Assembly (NCBI GenBank): GCA_021325455.1
Contig: JAJPHD010000004.1
Span: 1-64,000, forward strand
Direction of reading: 5' to 3'
DNA: 64,000 bases
Source of the DNA: Actinomycetota bacterium
GTDB taxonomy: Bacteria > Actinomycetota > Acidimicrobiia > Acidimicrobiales > JAJPHD01
The translations under genes and the position numbers were made by a program. The notes below the pieces were generated by a model. That model had not been told where the DNA came from and made no database searches. It saw nothing but the letters and a program-made list of their open reading frames with translations. Shown here in pieces: positions 48,866 through 56,506 of the stretch. Within the stretch, counting starts at the first letter, position 1. Each line of letters begins with the position of its first letter.

Positions 48866-50041
48866 GTGCCCCGCCGCGTCGAGCACCGCGCCCGGGCCGG
48901 CTCGCTGGACCAGGTGCTGGCGGCCAAGGAGATAGTGATCTGCTGCGGGTCGGGCGGCGTGGGCAAGACCACGACGGCCGCCGCGGCGGCCGCCATGGCT
49001 GCCGTGCACCACGGGGGACGGGTCCTGGTCCTCACCGTGGACCCCGCCCGCCGCCTGGCTGACGCCCTGGGGCTGGCGGGGATAGGCAACGCCGAGACCC
49101 GGGTGCCCGCCGAGGCCTTCTCCGGGGCCGGGGCCAAGCCGAGGGGGGAGCTGTGGGCGGCCATGCTGGACACCAAGCAGTCCTGGGACGCCCTGGTGCG
49201 CCGGCACGCCCCCGACGCCGCCACCGCCGAGGCCATCCTCCGCAATCCCCTCTACCAGAGCGTGAGCGGGCGCTTCGTGCAGAGCCACGAGTACATCGCC
49301 ATGGAGCGCCTCTACGAGATCCACGGCAAGGGGGACTACGACCTCATCGTGGTGGACACCCCTCCCACCCGCAATGCCCTCGACTTCCTCGACGCCCCCC
49401 AGCGCATGGCCGACTTCTTCTCCAGCCGGCTGCTCCGGTGGCTCATCATCCCCTACCGGTCGCGGCTCATGAACGCCGCCTCCCGTCCCTTCTACCAGGT
49501 GGCCGACCGCATCCTCGGCACCGCCTTCCTCCAGGACATCGCCGAGTTCTTCATGCTCTTCCAGACCATGTACGAGGGCTTCGTGAGGCGGGCGGAGTCC
49601 GTGACCCGGCTCCTCCACGACCGCCGCACGACCTTCATGATGGTGAGCACCCTGGAGGCCGCCCCCCTGCACGAGGCCGAGGCCTTCATCGGGCTGCTGG
49701 ACGAGCGCGGCTACCACTTGGGGGCCGTGGTGCTCAACAAGGTCCTCCCCGCCTACCTCCGCAGTGACGAGGGGGCCAGGGTGGCAGAGGCCATGAGGGA
49801 CCGGGCCGGCGAGCTCGCCGCCCAGCTGTCCAAGGGGCGCGATGACCCGGCCCAGCTCCAGCGGGTCCTGGTAGAGGTGGCCGAGAGCTACTGCAACTTC
49901 CAGGTGGTGGCCAGCCGGGAGGCCGAGCAGGAGGCCGAGCTGGCCGTCACCCCCGACGTGGTGGCGACGGTGCCCTTCTTCGACACCGACATCTACGACA
50001 TGGGTGGCCTGCTGCGCCTGGGGGAGCAGATCTGGGGCTGA
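48866..50041 (+). CDS. ArsA/GET3-like ATPase, second of a pair
   Basis: A 391-aa partner: Walker A GSGGVGKTTTAAA (about residues 30-42), VLTVDPARRLADALG (switch I region) and DLIVVDTPPTRNALDFLDAP (switch II/Walker B), with a long helical insert (about 160-245) as in ArsA/GET3 proteins. No arsenic genes are near, so a role in arsenite export is unlikely. GTG 48866, 2 bp after the first ATPase. Confidence 0.87.
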   Translation: MPRRVEHRARAGSLDQVLAAKEIVICCGSGGVGKTTTAAAAAAMAAVHHGGRVLVLTVDPARRLADALGLAGIGNAETRVPAEAFSGAGAKPRGELWAAMLDTKQSWDALVRRHAPDAATAEAILRNPLYQSVSGRFVQSHEYIAMERLYEIHGKGDYDLIVVDTPPTRNALDFLDAPQRMADFFSSRLLRWLIIPYRSRLMNAASRPFYQVADRILGTAFLQDIAEFFMLFQTMYEGFVRRAESVTRLLHDRRTTFMMVSTLEAAPLHEAEAFIGLLDERGYHLGAVVLNKVLPAYLRSDEGARVAEAMRDRAGELAAQLSKGRDDPAQLQRVLVEVAESYCNFQVVASREAEQEAELAVTPDVVATVPFFDTDIYDMGGLLRLGEQIWG

Positions 50042-50146
50042 GGGGTCGGAGGCGGCCGGCGGCCAAGGCCGGTTTGCCTCCCCCTGGGCCCGGGGAACCA
50101 TAGCGGCGGCCCGTGTGGTGAGTCCGTGTGGCGAAAGGAGGTAGCC

Positions 50147-50260
50147 ATGGGCAGGGAAGCAAGGGTGGCTCTGGTCCTCACGGCGGTGTGCGCCACGATG
50201 TCCCTTGCCATCGAGTGGGCAATCCGCCATCTCACGGAGCCAGAACCTCACCATCACTGA
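50147..50260 (+). CDS. 37-residue putative membrane microprotein
   Basis: ATG 50147 is preceded 4-8 nt upstream by AAAGGAGGT, the most complete Shine-Dalgarno in the window. The frame encodes a short basic start (MGREAR), one hydrophobic segment (VALVLTAVCATMSLAIEWAI) and a polar tail ending EPEPHHH. Size and layout fit a single-span membrane microprotein. It stands alone between the ArsA-like pair and the YaaH-type transporter. I do not recognise a family. Expression is inferred only from the ribosome site and codon pattern. Confidence 0.6.
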   Translation: MGREARVALVLTAVCATMSLAIEWAIRHLTEPEPHHH

Positions 50261-50479
50261 GCGCCGTACAAGCCCTGGGCCCGCGCCGTCCCCGAGAGGG
50301 AAGGCGCGGGCCGGCGCCTTCCTGGGCTCCGACTAAGCCTCTAAAGCCCAAAGCGCCCCTCCCCTGAATGGGGAGTGCCAGCGCCCCCTTTCGAGGGATA
50401 ATGGTTTCCCGCTTCGGACGGACCGGGTATCGCCACAGAAAAGCGATTACCCAAGCGGTTTCCGAGGTGGTGGAACACA
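50261..50479 (+). promoter_or_regulatory. Leader/promoter region of the YaaH-type transporter with dyad
   Basis: This 219-bp spacer is A+T-richer than average. GATAAT (50397-50402) is a good -10. Downstream GGGTATCGC (50425-50433) pairs with GCGATTACCC (50443-50452) with one bulged base, a hairpin or operator 28 nt before ATG 50480. CCCTGAATGGGG near 50370 is another small dyad. Confidence 0.45.
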
Positions 50480-51298
50480 ATGGCAGCAGAAGAGCAGCAC
50501 TGGCCGGTTGGCCCCGGGCCCGATACGCCGGGGCAAGCCTCGATCATGGGGGCAGGTCCCACAGCAGCCGGGGGTCCGGCGGGGAACGGGCAGGGGGCCG
50601 ACAATGGCTACCTGGCCTGGGAGAACCGGACCCGGATCTTTCTCACCCCCTGGGCGCCGCCATCCATAATCGGGCTGTTCGGGTTCATGGGCGCCACCTT
50701 GATGGTGGCGGGCTGGCAGGCGGGCTGGTACGGCGGCCCCTCGGCGGGGTTCATCCTCTTTCCCTTTGCCGTCATGTTCGGTGGCCTCATGCAGGGGGGT
50801 GCGGCCTGGCCATCGTTGCGGGCCCGGGACGGCATGGCCGCTGCCGTGCATGCCACGTGGGGCGCATTCTGGCTGGGCTTCGGGCTGCTGTTCGGGCTGG
50901 GGTCGGTCGGCATCGTGCCCATTGCCAAGTTCGGAGCTGTCAGCACGCCGTTCGCCTTCTGGTTCATAATCCTCACCGTCATAACCGCCAACATGGCACT
51001 GGTGGCCGCCTTCAAGAACTGGAGCGTGTCCGCCGTGCTGGCCTTCCTTGCCCTGGGGTCGGGCTTCACGGCCGCCGGCTGGTGGGTGGGGGGCGCCACC
51101 TGGCTGGTCGTGGGAGGGTACCTGTTCGCCGTCTCGGCCGTCATTGCCTGGTACACGGCCACCGCCATGGTGGTGGAGAACATGGTGGGCCGGCCTGTCC
51201 TTCCCCTTGGAGCCCACGACGGGATGGGCAAGAAGGTGCCTCCCACCAGGCCCGTCGCCTACCGCTCGGGAATGCCGGGGGTGAAGGTGGGCCAGTAG
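50480..51298 (+). CDS. GPR1/FUN34/YaaH family transporter (acetate/succinate uptake-like)
   Basis: A 272-aa protein with six helices (about residues 60-230) after a Gly/Ala/Pro-rich 45-residue N-terminus. TPWAPPSIIGLFGF occupies the place of the family motif NPAPLGL and is a diverged version. FAFWFIILTVITANMALVAAF and GGYLFAVSAVIAWYTATAMV also fit. Family members take up acetate or succinate with protons. The ATG 50480 frame begins MAAEEQH. A strong bidirectional terminator follows. Confidence 0.82.
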   Translation: MAAEEQHWPVGPGPDTPGQASIMGAGPTAAGGPAGNGQGADNGYLAWENRTRIFLTPWAPPSIIGLFGFMGATLMVAGWQAGWYGGPSAGFILFPFAVMFGGLMQGGAAWPSLRARDGMAAAVHATWGAFWLGFGLLFGLGSVGIVPIAKFGAVSTPFAFWFIILTVITANMALVAAFKNWSVSAVLAFLALGSGFTAAGWWVGGATWLVVGGYLFAVSAVIAWYTATAMVVENMVGRPVLPLGAHDGMGKKVPPTRPVAYRSGMPGVKVGQ

Positions 51299-51320
51299 CT
51301 CCCCAGCCGGTGGGTGGTCC

Positions 51321-51385
51321 CCCGCCCTCCCGGGCCAGGCTCAAGGTGGCCCGGGAGGGCGGGCCCGCGCCGTGAGCACGGCGCG
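51321..51385. terminator. Two strong hairpins between convergent genes
   Basis: CCCGCCCTCCCGGGCC (51321-51336) and GGCCCGGGAGGGCGGG (51348-51363) form a perfect 16-bp stem with an 11-nt loop. Immediately after, CGCGCCGTG/CACGGCGCG (51366-51385) forms a 9-bp stem. They separate the transporter and the ChaB gene and can end both transcripts. Confidence 0.8.
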
Positions 51386-51399
51386 AAGGCGGAGTCCCC

Positions 51400-51783
51400 C
51401 TACTGGCGGCTGGCGATGGCCCGGGCCAGCTCTTTCTTGTTCATGGACGAGCGTCCCGGGATGCCGAGCTCCTTGGCTCGTCGGTAGAGCTCCTCCTTGG
51501 AATGGCCGGCATAATCCACCCCGCCGAAGGTCTCCTTGGGGTGCCGGCGGGACTGGGGCGTCCCCTGAGCGGCCTGCGGATCCGACGGGCCCTTGCGGTC
51601 CTTTGGCTCCCAGTGGTCCCCCACCTTCTCGTAGGAATGCTTGAGGGCGCCGTAAGCCGTGCGATGGGCCCGCTCGCCCTCCCCGTACTCCGCCACGGCG
51701 CTGTCATGGGCCTTGGACCAGGTGCGCTGGGCCTTGGCCGGGGAGCGCTTCACCGTATCGGGCATCCTGTCCTTACCGGGCAC
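51400..51783 (-). CDS. ChaB - Rho N-terminal domain fusion protein
   Basis: A 127-aa two-domain protein. ChaB-like part (about residues 7-62): KAQRTWSKAHDSAVAEYG and AYGALKHSYEKVGDHWEPK. Rho_N/SAP-like part (about 95-125): SKEELYRRAKELGIPGRSSMNKKELARAI, which often binds nucleic acid. The middle is polar and Gln/Pro/Arg-rich. GTG 51783 follows GAGGAGG by 5 nt, which favours it over ATG 51765. The combination suggests a nucleic-acid-binding stress protein; function unproven. Confidence 0.85.
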   Translation of the reverse strand: MPGKDRMPDTVKRSPAKAQRTWSKAHDSAVAEYGEGERAHRTAYGALKHSYEKVGDHWEPKDRKGPSDPQAAQGTPQSRRHPKETFGGVDYAGHSKEELYRRAKELGIPGRSSMNKKELARAIASRQ

Positions 51784-52053
51784 AACAACCTCCTCAATGA
51801 TCGAGCCACGGCCTGGGGTCCCGGGTCACCGGGTTGGCCCCTGACTGCCCTGCCGGGCCGTCAAGCCGGCTCCGGGGCCGTTGCCGGCTGGGGGAGCCAG
51901 CCCCCACCGTGATCGCGCCATAGTGCCCCGCCGGTGGACCGGGCAAACCTCGGGACCGGCCCGGCGCCGGGCTCTGTCCTGCCGTGGGTTCCTGGCCTCC
52001 GCAGTCGGGTAGGAAGAAGCTTCGAGCCCTAGATGACGAGCAGAGGGAGGCTC

Positions 52054-52599
52054 ATGTCCGGACGTCTGCAAGGCAAGAGAATTGCGTTCATGGTCGCCAA
52101 CGAGGGAGTGGAGCAAGCGGAGCTGACCGGCCCCTGGCAGGCCCTCGAGGAGGAAGGGGCCCAGCTGGAGCTGCTGGCTCCCAAGGACGGGGAGGTCCAG
52201 GCCTTCAATCACCTTGACAAAGGCGACAACTTCAAGGTGGACCGCACCACGGCAGAGGCCAGGAGCGCCGACTACGACGCCCTCGTGCTGCCGGGTGGGG
52301 TTGCCAACCCGGACCAGCTCCGGATGGACAGCCCTGCGGTGGCCCTGGTGGGCTCGTTCGTGGAGAGCGGGAAGCCCGTTGCCGCCATCTGCCACGGGGC
52401 CTGGACGCTGGTGGAGGCGGGGGTCGTCAGGGGACGCACCCTGACCTCCTGGCCGAGCCTGCAGACGGACATCCGCAACGCCGGGGGCACCTGGGTGGAC
52501 CAGGAGGTCTGCGTGGATGGCCGACTGGTCACCAGCCGCCGTCCTGACGACATCCCGGCGTTCTCCGAGGCCATCGTGGCCGCCATCGCAGGCCGTTAG
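52054..52599 (+). CDS. DJ-1/PfpI family protein (type 1 glutamine amidotransferase fold)
   Basis: A 181-aa protein of the PfpI/YhbO group: nucleophile elbow VAAICHGAWTL (Cys about residue 114, followed by His), VLPGGVANPDQLR with the flanking acid, and RRPDDIPAFSEAI at the end. Such proteins are implicated in glyoxal/stress protection. ATG 52054 has GGGAGG 4 nt upstream, better than ATG 52033. A 270-bp upstream region holds no gene that I can see. Confidence 0.9.
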   Translation: MSGRLQGKRIAFMVANEGVEQAELTGPWQALEEEGAQLELLAPKDGEVQAFNHLDKGDNFKVDRTTAEARSADYDALVLPGGVANPDQLRMDSPAVALVGSFVESGKPVAAICHGAWTLVEAGVVRGRTLTSWPSLQTDIRNAGGTWVDQEVCVDGRLVTSRRPDDIPAFSEAIVAAIAGR

Positions 52600-52633
52600 G
52601 GCGAGCGAGGGCTGGCGCCAGGCCAGGAGCCGC

Positions 52634-54679
52634 CTAGGTGTGGGCCACCCTGACGGCCAGCATGGCCAGGTCGTCGCTGGGCGCCTGGCTGAAGGCCTCC
52701 AGGGCGGCCTGCACGGCTCCGATCACGGAGTGGGGATCCTGGCCCGCCACCTGGGAGAGGAGGGAGGTGAGGCGCTGGGCGCCGAAGATGCCGTCCTGGC
52801 CCCGGGCCTCCACCAGGCCGTCGCTGTAGAAGAGGACCAGGGCCCCTGGCTCCAGCTGGACCTTGATGCTCTGGCCCTCCCAGGATCCGAAGGGGCCGAG
52901 GAGCATGCCCTTGGCCAGCAGGGGCGTCACCTCCCCATCGGGCCGGATGAGCATGGGGGGTGGGTGCCCGCCCGAGGCCAGCGTCAGGCGCACGGGCGAG
53001 CGGGTCTGCAGGCGGGCGTAGACCAGGGTGCAGAACCGCTCCGGGTGCTGGCGGTTGATCGCCTCGTTCAGCATGCTCAGCACCGCGCCCGGCTGGCGTT
53101 CCCTCATGGCGGCGGCCCGGACCGTGTAGCGGGCCAGAGCGGTGATGGCAGCGGCCTCGGCTCCCTTGCCCATCACGTCGCCGAGGACGATGGCCCAATC
53201 GTCGCGGCCGGTCTCGAAGACGTCGTAGAAGTCCCCGCCTGGCTCCTCGCCACCGCCGACGGGGCGGTAGGCGGAGGCCAGCTCCAGTCGGGGTATGGCC
53301 GGCAGGCCCGGGGGAAGAAGGCTCTCCTGGAGGACCCGGGCGGTGTGGGCGAAGCGTGCCCTCGAGGCGACCAGGTCGGCCTCGGCCTGGCGCCGGGCCG
53401 TGATGTCGCGCAGGTGGCCCGTGAACAAGGGGGGGCCGGGGGCGTCCACGGGCGCGATGGCGAGCTCCACCGGGAACTCGGTCCCGTCCCGACGCTGGGC
53501 CCAGGTCTTCACCCGCCGGTCCACCAGCCGCCCCTGGCCTGTGGCCAGGTAGCGGGCCAGCCCGGCCCGGTGGGCGGCTCGCAGGCGGGGAGGGATGATG
53601 AGGGAGGCCAGCTCCTGGCCCACCGCCTCCTCCTTGCTGTAGCCGAAGGTCTCCTCCGCCGCCCGGTTGAGCTCGACCACCGATCCGCGGTGGTCGATGG
53701 TAATGATGCTGTCCAGCGAGGCATCCAGCACGGCCGTCTTGCGGGCCACCTCCGTGTCGAGAGCCAGCCGGGAGCGGTTCAGTGCCTCTGCCCTGTCCTC
53801 GGCCGACTGGGCCGCCTGCTCGAGCCGGACGGCCTGGTCGACGACAACCTCTCGGTGGATCTCCAGGAGCTCCTCCAGAGCGGCCACCTCCGAGCGCAGC
53901 AGCGAGATCTCGAGGGACGGGTCCCGGGGGGCGGGCGGGTCGGACTCGAAGACCGGTCCGCAACTGAAGGGGAGGACGGCCAGCTTGACCGCCATGGCCA
54001 CCGTGGTGAAGGACTCGGCGGTAGCCGAGGGGATGGGGGACCGGGAGAACAGGACCAGGCAGATGAGGGAGCCGTCGGCGAGCTGTGACCCGCATCCGAG
54101 GACCGAATGGATGCCGTAGGGCACCACGAATCCGTCCTGGTCCGGGACATGGGGGCTTCCCAGTGCCTCGGCAACGTGGAAGATCCCCAGCCGGGGCCGC
54201 TCCTGGCGGCTAAGGAGGGACCCGTCGGGAGCCGTCACCGGTCCGGGCTCCAGCCCCAGGTCGGCCAGCAGCTGGGCCACCATGGGGAAGCGGGCCATGG
54301 CCGCAGGGCTGGGCAGCGGCAGGGCCCGGTGGCGCAGGGAGGCCCGCCGGTCGTTCCAGGCCGGCTCCAGGCCGGAAGTGGCCAACAGGGTCAGGCAGGT
54401 GGCGCCGCTCAGGGCATCGGGATCCTCGGCCTGCGCCAGCTCCAGGGCCCCGGCCTGGAGGTCCGGCTCCAGGGCCTCGAAGGGATGGGTCTTGTAGACC
54501 CGGGCCAGGGCTATCGGTTGGTGGTCCCCTCGGGCCTGGTCGACCAGGTTATGGCGCAGGAAGCGCACCACGGAGGTGGCCGCCTCCTCCATGGAGCGCG
54601 CTTGGGTCGCGACCTTGCGGACCCCGCTGGCGCAGGCCAGCACCTCGGAGAGGCCGAAGGAGGACAGGTCGAACGCCAC
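52634..54679 (-). CDS. Multi-domain sensor PP2C phosphatase (N-terminal sensor module, coiled coil, PAS, SpoIIE)
   Basis: The 681-aa protein has an N-terminal module (about residues 1-260) containing CLTLLATSGLEPAWNDRR and FVVPYGIHSVLGCGS, a pattern I associate with many PAS-type sensors but cannot name; a coiled coil (about 265-325); a PAS domain (about 318-440, IDHRGSVVELNRAAEETFGYS); and a SpoIIE/RsbU phosphatase (about 460-680) with GGDFYDVF, LGDVMGKG, ASGGHPPPM, FYSDGLVEARG and DDLAMLAV. GTG 54679 is the start, six bases after a leader-peptide stop. Its promoter resembles that of the ALDH operon. Confidence 0.9.
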   Translation of the reverse strand: MAFDLSSFGLSEVLACASGVRKVATQARSMEEAATSVVRFLRHNLVDQARGDHQPIALARVYKTHPFEALEPDLQAGALELAQAEDPDALSGATCLTLLATSGLEPAWNDRRASLRHRALPLPSPAAMARFPMVAQLLADLGLEPGPVTAPDGSLLSRQERPRLGIFHVAEALGSPHVPDQDGFVVPYGIHSVLGCGSQLADGSLICLVLFSRSPIPSATAESFTTVAMAVKLAVLPFSCGPVFESDPPAPRDPSLEISLLRSEVAALEELLEIHREVVVDQAVRLEQAAQSAEDRAEALNRSRLALDTEVARKTAVLDASLDSIITIDHRGSVVELNRAAEETFGYSKEEAVGQELASLIIPPRLRAAHRAGLARYLATGQGRLVDRRVKTWAQRRDGTEFPVELAIAPVDAPGPPLFTGHLRDITARRQAEADLVASRARFAHTARVLQESLLPPGLPAIPRLELASAYRPVGGGEEPGGDFYDVFETGRDDWAIVLGDVMGKGAEAAAITALARYTVRAAAMRERQPGAVLSMLNEAINRQHPERFCTLVYARLQTRSPVRLTLASGGHPPPMLIRPDGEVTPLLAKGMLLGPFGSWEGQSIKVQLEPGALVLFYSDGLVEARGQDGIFGAQRLTSLLSQVAGQDPHSVIGAVQAALEAFSQAPSDDLAMLAVRVAHT

Positions 54680-54685
54680 GCGCCC

Positions 54686-54715
54686 CTAGGGGGAGGTCGT
54701 GGTCCATCCGTGCAC
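54686..54715 (-). CDS. Putative 9-residue leader peptide upstream of the PP2C gene
   Basis: On the minus strand GTG 54715 opens VHGWTTTSP and stops at TAG inside the palindrome CCCCTAGGGG, six bases before GTG 54679. It begins 7 nt after the putative -10 CACACT, so it would be translated leaderlessly and could couple to the phosphatase, which itself has only a weak ribosome site. This could be chance. Confidence 0.25.
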   Translation of the reverse strand: MHGWTTTSP

Positions 54716-54722
54716 GGGCCTG

Positions 54723-54753
54723 AGTGTGACATTCCGACTTGCCACATGGCAAG
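54723..54753 (-). promoter_or_regulatory. Promoter of the PP2C gene with CTTGCCA dyad
   Basis: On the minus strand: TTGCCA (54752-54747), 18-nt spacer, CACACT (54728-54723), then CAGG. The -35 sits in the palindrome CTTGCCA-N2-TGGCAAG (54738-54753). Spacer length, the ATGT..CACACTCAGG context and the CTTGCCA arms all recur at the ALDH-pot promoter (24113-24208). Confidence 0.45.
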
Positions 54754-54777
54754 ACGGCGGAGTACGGCCGGTGCCGG

Positions 54778-55260
54778 TCAGGCCGAACGCGCTGCCCGGG
54801 CGGGGGACGGCCCCGCGGCCCGGGCGAAGCCCTCGAGGCCGCGCACGAGCGAGGCCCGCTCCGAGGGAGCCATGGCCACCAGGACGGCCCGGACCGCCTC
54901 CCGGCGGCGGTGCTCGACCTCCGCCAGCAGGCGCCGGCCCGGCTCGCGCAGCCGGAGGACCACCTGCCGGCGCCCGCCGGAGGTGGGTCGGCGCTCGAGG
55001 TAGCCGTCGGCCTCGAGCCGGTCGCACAGGCGGCTGGCCCAGGAGGAGATGGTCCCCAGCTCCTCGGCCAGCTGGGCCAGGTTGAGCTCGTGACGCCGCT
55101 CGACCGCCATGAGGGCCCGCAGCTGGGCCGGGGAGATCCGTGGGTGGACAGCGTCCTCGGCCTGCGCCAGGGCCGCCACCAGGGGCCGGGCCCCTTGCTC
55201 CACGGCCTGGGCCAGTGCCGCCACATCCTCGCCGGTCCCGCCGACAGCCATACTTTTCAT
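54778..55260 (-). CDS. MarR family transcriptional regulator
   Basis: A 160-aa winged-helix regulator: ISPAQLRALMAVERR, HTH LNLAQLAEELGTISSWASRLCDRLEADGYLERR (in part), and wing SGGRRQVVLRLREPG. MarR proteins respond to phenolics or oxidants and often repress themselves and a divergent gene. ATG 55260 is used (AGGAG about 10 nt upstream). The start codon lies one base away from the GTG of the divergent PP2C gene, so one operator would control both. Confidence 0.92.
   Translation of the reverse strand: MKSMAVGGTGEDVAALAQAVEQGARPLVAALAQAEDAVHPRISPAQLRALMAVERRHELNLAQLAEELGTISSWASRLCDRLEADGYLERRPTSGGRRQVVLRLREPGRRLLAEVEHRRREAVRAVLVAMAPSERASLVRGLEGFARAAGPSPARAARSA
55251..55256 (+). promoter_or_regulatory. 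Probable -10 element of the GAF-PP2C gene, inside the MarR gene
   Basis: TACTTT is followed by 5 nt and GTG 55262. It overlaps the first codons of the divergent marR gene, so the two transcripts would overlap or collide at their 5' ends. Confidence 0.4.
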
Positions 55261-55261
55261 T

Positions 55262-56506
55262 GTGCCATCTCCTGATCGCCTCCCCGACACCCGGGCCCTG
55301 GCCGCCATGGAGTCCGCCTCGCCCACCGAGGTCGCCGAAGTCGCCGCTCGGGTCCTGGCCGAGGACCTCGGGGCGTCGGCCACCCGCCTCCTCCTCGTTG
55401 ACTACCGTCTCTGCGTCCTGCAGGCACTGAGCCCGGGCGGAGAAAGGCCCTCCATCCCGGTGGACAAGGGAGCCCCGGGGCGGGCCTTCACCTCCCAGCA
55501 GCCGGCGGTGGTGGTCGAGGGCGGAGGGGCCAGGGTCTGGGTGCCGGTGACGGTGAGAGGGGAGCGGTTGGGGGTGCTGGAGACCCGCCTTCCCCTGCCA
55601 CCCGATGCCCGGACGCTCCAGTCCCTTGCCGGGCTGGCGACCGCCCTGGCCCACGCCCTGCAGGTGGCGAGCCGCCAGACCGACCTGTACGAGCAGGCGG
55701 CGAGGACCCAGCGTCTCACCCTGGCCGCCGAGGTCCAGTGGCAGCTCCTGCCGGGCCGGGGCTGCACCGGGCCGGGGCTCTGCCTGGCCGGTCAGCTGGA
55801 GCCGGCCTACCAGGTGGCTGGGGACAACTTCGACTGGAGCGTGGCGCCGGACCACGTGATGGTGAGCCTGTCCGACGGGATGGGGAGAGGGGTGGAGGCG
55901 GCCCAGGTGACGGCCCTGGCCGTTCATGCCCTGCGCAACGCCCGGCGCGCCGGGCTCCCCCTTGCCGACCAGGCCAGGATGGCCGATGAGGCCATCTACG
56001 GGGTCCACGGGGGAGATCTGTTCGTGGAGACCCTGCTCCTGGGCGTGGACCTGCCCCGGGGGCCGGCCCGAGCCATCTGCACCGGATCGCCCTGCCTGCT
56101 CCGCCAGCGGGAGGACGTGGTGGAGCCGATCGCCCTCGAGGGGCAGATCCCCCTGGGCCTCTTCGAGGGGACCCGGTACCGGGAGCAGGAGGTGGACCTC
56201 GCCCTCGGCGACCGCATCGTCCTCATCAGCGACGGGGTCCACAGGGCCCGGCCCGGGGGCCGGGAGGAGTTCGGCTCCTCGGGGCTCGAACGGGCCATCC
56301 TGGCCGTCACCGACATGCCCCCGCCCGAAGCGGTGCGTCACATCATCCAGGAGCTCCTGGGCTACCACTTGCACAGCGAGCTGCGGGACGACGCCGTGGT
56401 GGTGGTGTTCGACTGGGACGACCCCGGCGTCAGCTCAGGCGGGGGCGCAGCTCCTTTTCCCAGAAGCGCAGGAAGCCCTCCTGGTCCGGGCCTATCTGGG
56501 CGATGA
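55262..56506 (+). CDS. GAF-like PP2C (SpoIIE-type) phosphatase
   Basis: A 414-aa phosphatase: a small GAF-like domain (about residues 15-140, GRAFTSQQPAVVVEG, VWVPVTVRGERLGVLE) and a diverged SpoIIE domain (about 160-400) where the usual GGDWYD is GDNFDWS, and where LSDGMGRGVEAAQ and LISDGVHRARPGG and DDAVVVVF occupy the metal sites. Loss of the second Asp in the first motif may lower activity. GTG 55262 is the likely start (ATG 55307 is the alternative). Its last 26 codons overlap the convergent LLM gene by 77 bp. Confidence 0.85.
   Translation: MPSPDRLPDTRALAAMESASPTEVAEVAARVLAEDLGASATRLLLVDYRLCVLQALSPGGERPSIPVDKGAPGRAFTSQQPAVVVEGGGARVWVPVTVRGERLGVLETRLPLPPDARTLQSLAGLATALAHALQVASRQTDLYEQAARTQRLTLAAEVQWQLLPGRGCTGPGLCLAGQLEPAYQVAGDNFDWSVAPDHVMVSLSDGMGRGVEAAQVTALAVHALRNARRAGLPLADQARMADEAIYGVHGGDLFVETLLLGVDLPRGPARAICTGSPCLLRQREDVVEPIALEGQIPLGLFEGTRYREQEVDLALGDRIVLISDGVHRARPGGREEFGSSGLERAILAVTDMPPPEAVRHIIQELLGYHLHSELRDDAVVVVFDWDDPGVSSGGGAAPFPRSAGSPPGPGLSGR

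Noticed and set aside
47919-50041. Arsenite export ATPase (ArsA) assignment
   Set aside because: No arsB/arsC/arsR and the two-gene layout after DUF3107 matches the actinobacterial GET3-like pair.
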